Shown: positions 38,116 through 42,461 of the stretch, piece by piece
Layout of the letters: each line of letters starts with the position of its first letter
How positions within the stretch are numbered: the first letter of the stretch is position 1
DNA from: Lacrimispora celerecrescens
GTDB lineage: Bacteria; Bacillota; Clostridia; Lachnospirales; Lachnospiraceae
NCBI RefSeq assembly: GCF_000732605.1
Contig: NZ_JPME01000017.1
Span: forward strand, 1 to 42,461
DNA length: 42,461 bases
Direction: 5' to 3'
Notes under the pieces: model-generated
What the model saw: only the letters and a program-made list of their open reading frames with translations
Told to the model about the DNA's origin: nothing
Databases searched by the model: none
Program-made: the position numbers and the translations under genes

Positions 38116-39330
38116 ATGGGTGAATTATATAATCCGTTCCCGAAGCTGCCGAAGAATATCAGGCAGATCGGGGATAGGGATCAGATTGTAAAATTGTATA
38201 TGGAAGATTATGTAAATACTTACTTGAAACGTCTGTATCCTGCGGGTGGACAGGATCTCCGGGTTGGTCTTCTGTTAGGCGGCATGGAATTCAATGACGG
38301 AACGCCATATATCTTCATTGACGGAGCTTTGGAAATGGAGGATGTGACGGAGGCCGGAGGTCGTGTGGTGTTTTCTGAACTTTCCTGGAAAAGGGCCTAT
38401 CGGAATATGGAGCAGCTTTTTCCAAAGCGGACCATCCAGGGCTGGTTTTTGTGCGGCAGGCCAGGAGATGATCTAAGTCCCATCAATTACTGGAAACAGC
38501 ATATTCAGTATTTTGGGGGACCCAACAGGCTGATGTATTTAAGCAATGGAGCAGAAGGCGACGAAACAATTTACATAACTTCGGAGGATGGATTTTACAA
38601 GCTTAAAGGATACAGCATTTATTATGAGCGCAATCAGATGATGCAGGACTATATGGTACTGCGAAAGGATGTAAAACGTATCGAAACAGATACAAATGAT
38701 AAGGTTATCGAAGAATTCCGCAAGCGGATGGACGAGCATAAGGTGGAAGTTACTGACCGGCATCAAACGGTAGGGCTTCTCCGGGGCATGTGTATGGCCA
38801 TGTCAGTCGTCATATTAGCTGGCGGAATTGTTATGTTTAACAACTATGAACGAATGCGGGATATGGAAAGTGTGATCGCATCAGCTATTCCGGCCAAGGC
38901 AGAACAGATTTTGATCGGGAAAAAGAATACGGAAAAAGGAGTCAAGGGCGAATCCAAGGTAGTTGTTGAGGAGGCAGAGGGAGGTGTTTACCCTACCACG
39001 GCAGTGAGTAAGGAGACCATGTCCGAAACAATGCCGGTTCAATCCCAGGCTGAGTCCATGGCGGAGAGAAAGGCTGCAGAGACTCTACCCCAGGGAACTC
39101 AGGCTGAGACTCAGGCAGCGACTCAGGCAGCGACACAGGCAGCCGTCCAGGAAACAGAGGCAGCTGCAAATGGAAGCCCGCGGGTTCATTTGGTACAGGA
39201 GGGAGAAACTCTTTATAGTATCTGTATAGCGGAATACCATTCGGTGAATAAATTAAAAGAGGTATGCGAACTTAATGGACTGGATGATGAAAATAAGATT
39301 GTTGCGGGGCAGAAAATACTTCTTCCATAG
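38116..39330 (+). CDS. Membrane protein with MPN-like N-terminal domain and C-terminal LysM
   Basis: The 404-residue protein has a cytosolic N-terminal domain (about 15-170), one membrane helix (about 221-241), a long disordered Ala/Thr/Gln/Glu-rich stretch (about 260-355, with a four-copy repeat) and a C-terminal LysM domain (about 357-403: VHLVQEGETLYSICIAEY...VAGQKILLP) that should bind peptidoglycan. The first domain reads like an MPN/JAB fold: VGLLLGGMEF, a later IDGALEM and TIQGWFLCGRPG. In active JAMM enzymes the last segment would be GWYHSHPG with two metal His, which are missing. This fold call is inference. Neighbours (yyaC, DUF5711-like) give no firm role; spore or cell-wall assembly is plausible. 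GAGGTGAG precedes ATG. Confidence 0.82.
   Translation: MGELYNPFPKLPKNIRQIGDRDQIVKLYMEDYVNTYLKRLYPAGGQDLRVGLLLGGMEFNDGTPYIFIDGALEMEDVTEAGGRVVFSELSWKRAYRNMEQLFPKRTIQGWFLCGRPGDDLSPINYWKQHIQYFGGPNRLMYLSNGAEGDETIYITSEDGFYKLKGYSIYYERNQMMQDYMVLRKDVKRIETDTNDKVIEEFRKRMDEHKVEVTDRHQTVGLLRGMCMAMSVVILAGGIVMFNNYERMRDMESVIASAIPAKAEQILIGKKNTEKGVKGESKVVVEEAEGGVYPTTAVSKETMSETMPVQSQAESMAERKAAETLPQGTQAETQAATQAATQAAVQETEAAANGSPRVHLVQEGETLYSICIAEYHSVNKLKEVCELNGLDDENKIVAGQKILLP
39097..39144 (+). repeat. Four 12-bp tandem repeats in the LysM gene
   Basis: Units ACTCAGGCTGAG, ACTCAGGCAGCG, ACTCAGGCAGCG and ACACAGGCAGCC encode TQAE/TQAA/TQAA/TQAA in the linker before LysM. Copy number changes of 12 bp would keep the frame and alter linker length. 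Confidence 0.85.
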
Positions 39331-39403
39331 AAAAATATAATGCGTTTCTTCCTGAAATGATGTATACTACCAGTATATATGGGCATTTTTGGGAGAAAAG
39401 AGC

Positions 39404-40678
39404 ATGATAGACAGGAACTCTATGAATAGAGAGATTAAAAAAAACCAGCTTCGGCGGCAGATTGTTTCATCTTCTCCTCAGGATGGCACAGACAGCCAGG
39501 AGATCATAAAAAAAGCTCTTACCAGGATGAAAAAGAGAAGGATCAGAATTGCTCTGGTGCTGTTTTTGGTGCTTCTGGCAGGAGCCATAGGAGTTTATGA
39601 ATATTTTACCCTTTATCAGTATACCCAATATGGCGTGGCCTGGAATAAGGATATGAATGAGGGTAGCTATGTGGGATATCTTAGCTTTGGTTCCAATGTA
39701 TTAAAATACAGTAAGGACGGCGCCTCCTATCTGGATTCCCAGGGGAAAGAAGTCTGGATACAAAGCTATGAAATGAAATCTCCCAGGGCATACGTAAACG
39801 GAAATTATGCGGCTATTGCAGACCAGCAGGGAAATTCTATCTATATTTTTGATAAATCAGGAAAGACTGGTATAGCAACGACAGTACTTCCTGTTGTAAA
39901 GGCAACGGTGTCCTCTTACGGAGTGGTGGCCGCGATTCTGGAGGACTCCACATCAAATTATATTTATTTCTTTAAGCGGGATGGAAGCGTCCTGGATGTG
40001 AAGATCAAGGCACTTTTAGGAGGTATTTCTGGTTATCCGGTGGATATCAGTTTGTCCCCCGACGGCACACAGCTGATCGGTGCATATGCATATTTGAAAA
40101 ACGGAACGTTAAACGGCAGGGTGGCTTTCCATAATTTTGCAGAAATTGGTAAGAATGTTAACGACCGGCTGGTGGGCGGTTTTGATGAGCCTTATGACTC
40201 TTCCCTTGTTGCCCAGGTCCAGTTCCTTGACGATACATACTCCTGTGCCTTTGCTGACAACAGCGTTTCTTTTTATTCCACAAAGAATGAGCTTTCTCCG
40301 GAGCTGATCCGGCAAGTGGCTGTGGAAGAGGAGATAAGGAGTGTGTTCTATTCTGAAAAATATGTGGGGCTTATTGTGAGCAATCCGGAAGGAGAAAATC
40401 CCTACCGGCTGGATGTGTACAAGCCTAACGGGAATCTTGTATTTTCCAAAGGTTTCCAATATCAGTACACCCATGCTGATATTGACGGCGACCATGTAAT
40501 TTTGTATAATGAAGATTCTTGCAGAGTCTATAACATGTCCGGAAGGCTTAAATTTGCCGGGACATTTGATTTTCCGATATCTAAGATCCGAAACGGCAGG
40601 TTCCCCAATACTCTGATCGTAACCGGCCCCCAAAACATGAAAGAAATAAGATTACAAATAGGAGGACAATACCAATGA
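39404..40678 (+). CDS. DUF5711-like membrane-anchored beta-propeller protein
   Basis: The 424-residue protein has a basic cytosolic N-terminus with KKRRIRI before one membrane helix (about 49-67). The rest is an extracellular domain with repeated beta-blade-like units such as VLKYSKDGASYLDSQGKEVW, YAAIADQQGNSIYIFDKSGK and VDISLSPDGTQLIGAYAYL, suggestive of a propeller. I recognise it as DUF5711-like; function unknown. ATG 39404 has GGGAG about eight bases upstream; an upstream in-frame TTG overlaps that site. The stop overlaps the transketolase start (ATGA), so the two are co-translated. An inverted repeat, TATACT-N3-AGTATA (39362-39376), covers a probable -10 box. Confidence 0.8.
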   Translation: MIDRNSMNREIKKNQLRRQIVSSSPQDGTDSQEIIKKALTRMKKRRIRIALVLFLVLLAGAIGVYEYFTLYQYTQYGVAWNKDMNEGSYVGYLSFGSNVLKYSKDGASYLDSQGKEVWIQSYEMKSPRAYVNGNYAAIADQQGNSIYIFDKSGKTGIATTVLPVVKATVSSYGVVAAILEDSTSNYIYFFKRDGSVLDVKIKALLGGISGYPVDISLSPDGTQLIGAYAYLKNGTLNGRVAFHNFAEIGKNVNDRLVGGFDEPYDSSLVAQVQFLDDTYSCAFADNSVSFYSTKNELSPELIRQVAVEEEIRSVFYSEKYVGLIVSNPEGENPYRLDVYKPNGNLVFSKGFQYQYTHADIDGDHVILYNEDSCRVYNMSGRLKFAGTFDFPISKIRNGRFPNTLIVTGPQNMKEIRLQIGGQYQ

Positions 40679-42461
40679 GCAACATCGATACCATGTCAGT
40701 CAACGCAATCCGTGTTTTATCAGCGGATGCCATTCAAAAAGCCAACTCCGGACATCCGGGACTTCCCTTAGGCTGCGCTTCAGCAGCTTATGAATTATGG
40801 GCAAACCATATGAACCACAATCCAGCAGATCCAGACTGGGCCAATAGAGACCGATTTATCTTATCCGGAGGCCATGGTTCCATGCTTTTGTATTCCCTGC
40901 TTCATTTATTTGGATATGGGAATTTATCAAAAGAGGATGTGATGAATTTCCGCCAGCATGGCTCCAAGACTCCAGGACATCCGGAGTATGGTCATACCGT
41001 AGGCGTGGAGGCTACCACAGGACCTTTGGGCGCAGGTATGGGTATGGCAGTTGGTATGGCGATTGCTGAGAAGCATCTGTCATCCGTATTCAACAAGGAG
41101 AATTACCCAGTTGTTGACCATTATACCTTTGCACTGGGCGGAGATGGCTGTATGATGGAAGGTATTTCCTCTGAAGTATTTTCTCTGGCTGGTACCCTCG
41201 GCCTTGGAAAATTAATTGTTTTATATGACTCCAACCAGATCTCCATTGAAGGAAGCACGGACATCGCATTTACTGAGGATGTCAGGAAGCGTATGGAAGC
41301 ATTCCATTTCCAGACTATTACCGTTGAAGACGGAAACGATCTGGAAGCCATTGGGCGAGCCATTGAAGAAGCAAAAGCAGATACAGAGCATCCATCTTTT
41401 ATTACTATTAAAACCCAGATCGGCTATGGCTGTCCTGCGAAGCAGGGAAAAGCCAGTGCTCATGGAGAACCTCTGGGAGCTGACAATGTGACAGCTTTAA
41501 AGGAAAACTTAGGCTGGCCATCCATGGAGCCCTTCTATGTTCCTGAAGAAGTGTACAGCCATTATCAGAAGATCGCAGAGGATAAGGCAGAAACAGAAGC
41601 AGCATGGAATGTGATGTTTGCTGCATACTGCCAGGAGTATCCTGATATGGAAGAACTTTGGAATGCATACCATGATCCGGATGCAGGAGAAAAGGCCATT
41701 GAAAAATGCGAAGACTACTGGAAGCGGTCCGAAAAGGCGGATGCAACCAGAAATTTATCCGGACAGGTTTTAAACCGTTTAAAGACTTATATGCCAAACT
41801 TAATCGGCGGTTCTGCAGACCTTGCTCCTTCCAATAAGACCAATATGTCCGATATGGGTGATTTTTCAAAGGAGAACGGCGGCGGCCGCAACCTTCATTT
41901 TGGTGTAAGAGAGCTTGGCATGACAGCAATCGGAAACGGAATGATGCTTCACGGAGGCCTTCGCACCTATATAGCAACCTTTTTCGTGTTCAGCGATTAT
42001 ACAAAGCCAATGGCACGCTTGTCCTCATTAATGGGCGTTCCGCTGACCTTTGTATTTACCCATGACAGCATCGGTGTTGGAGAGGATGGACCTACCCATG
42101 AACCGATTGAACAGCTTGCCATGTTAAGAGCAATGCCTAATTTCCATGTGTTCCGTCCCTGTGATGAAACAGAGACAGCAGCAGCCTGGTATTCTGCACT
42201 GACCTCTAAGAAAACCCCTACCGCTCTTGTTCTTACAAGACAGAACTTAACACCAATGCCGGGAAGCAGCAAGGAGGCCTTAAAAGGTGGCTATGTAATC
42301 GATGACTGTGAAGGCACACCGGAGATCATTCTGATCGCAAGCGGTTCTGAGGTGGAGCTGGCAGTCAATGCGAAGAAGCTTCTTGCCGACAAAAAGGTAC
42401 GTGTGGTTTCCATGCCTTGTATGGATCTGTTTGAGGAACAGACCGATGAGTATAAGGAATC
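40675..42461 (+). CDS. tkt: Transketolase (3' end outside window)
   Basis: The open frame runs for 595 codons to the window edge; a full transketolase is about 660 residues. It starts MSNIDTMSVNAIRVLSADAI and has SGHPGLPLGCA, the thiamine-diphosphate motif GGDGCMMEGISSE, and the pyrimidine-domain stretch VRELGMTAIGNGM...THDSIGVGEDGPTHEPIEQL. It moves two-carbon units between sugar phosphates in the non-oxidative pentose phosphate pathway. GGAGG lies nine bases before ATG 40675, which overlaps the previous stop by four bases. Because it is a single long chain, it is the fused form and not the split N/C-subunit type. Confidence 0.96.
   Translation, partial: MSNIDTMSVNAIRVLSADAIQKANSGHPGLPLGCASAAYELWANHMNHNPADPDWANRDRFILSGGHGSMLLYSLLHLFGYGNLSKEDVMNFRQHGSKTPGHPEYGHTVGVEATTGPLGAGMGMAVGMAIAEKHLSSVFNKENYPVVDHYTFALGGDGCMMEGISSEVFSLAGTLGLGKLIVLYDSNQISIEGSTDIAFTEDVRKRMEAFHFQTITVEDGNDLEAIGRAIEEAKADTEHPSFITIKTQIGYGCPAKQGKASAHGEPLGADNVTALKENLGWPSMEPFYVPEEVYSHYQKIAEDKAETEAAWNVMFAAYCQEYPDMEELWNAYHDPDAGEKAIEKCEDYWKRSEKADATRNLSGQVLNRLKTYMPNLIGGSADLAPSNKTNMSDMGDFSKENGGGRNLHFGVRELGMTAIGNGMMLHGGLRTYIATFFVFSDYTKPMARLSSLMGVPLTFVFTHDSIGVGEDGPTHEPIEQLAMLRAMPNFHVFRPCDETETAAAWYSALTSKKTPTALVLTRQNLTPMPGSSKEALKGGYVIDDCEGTPEIILIASGSEVELAVNAKKLLADKKVRVVSMPCMDLFEEQTDEYKE

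Overview
The window looks like a chromosomal segment of a spore-forming, low-to-mid GC Firmicute, most likely Lachnospiraceae (Clostridium cluster XIVa, Lacrimispora/Hungatella-like). The reasons are the codon use, strong AGGAGG ribosome sites, TTGACA/TATAAT promoters, sporulation genes (spmA, yyaC), a FabK/FabZ-type fatty acid operon and several families typical of that group. No phage, insertion sequence, CRISPR array or rRNA gene was seen. Assignment is by reading only; no database search was possible.

Layout. (1) 39-570: five tRNA genes (Thr, Tyr, initiator fMet, Phe, Lys) ended by a strong terminator. (2) 580-3140: a small unknown gene and a divergent PLP decarboxylase-like gene (yaaO type) driven from overlapping back-to-back promoters, then a guanylate-kinase-like gene. 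(3) 3212-11051, minus strand: a sugar ABC transporter (binding lipoprotein, double ATPase, permease). Upstream of it lies its probable regulatory operon: an AraC-type response regulator, a LytS/YesM-type histidine kinase with almost no extracellular domain, and a second RbsA-like protein whose nucleotide-binding motifs are destroyed. This block sits where Bacillus has yaaO-tmk-...-holB in one run. (4) 11308-14829: holB, yaaT (ricT), trmN6 and rsmI, with a promoter in front of holB.

(5) 14969-25361: an 11-gene type II fatty acid synthesis operon, fabH-acpP-fabK-fabD-fabG-fabF-accB-fabZ-accC-accDA-fabX-like. It carries all acetyl-CoA carboxylase parts, with the two carboxyltransferase subunits fused into one protein. 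Two FabT-type palindromes (TTTGA-N3-TCAAA) lie at the operon promoter and in front of acpP, and a terminator-like hairpin sits between accB and fabZ. The last gene is not a simple second FabK: its length, N-terminal motif and C-terminal CxxCxxxCx7C cluster resemble Helicobacter FabX, the flavin/[4Fe-4S] enzyme that makes unsaturated fatty acids. No fabA, fabM or regulator gene is present here.

(6) 25553-31097: uracil permease, spmA without an adjacent spmB, then a nucleobase-salvage cassette (CDA-fold deaminase, CodB-like permease, a 54-residue two-helix membrane protein) with a palindromic operator in its leader and a GntR/UTRA regulator facing it, then a TSCPD-domain protein. (7) 31321-42461: mtnN, an unknown membrane protein, pgi with a structured leader, an unknown lipoprotein, a small unknown protein, an unknown coiled-coil membrane protein, yyaC, a protein with a possible degenerate MPN fold plus LysM, a DUF5711-like protein, and transketolase cut by the window end.

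The most promising observations are the ATP-dead RbsA paralogue paired with a kinase that has no obvious sensor domain, and the FabX-like gene at the end of a Firmicute fab operon.
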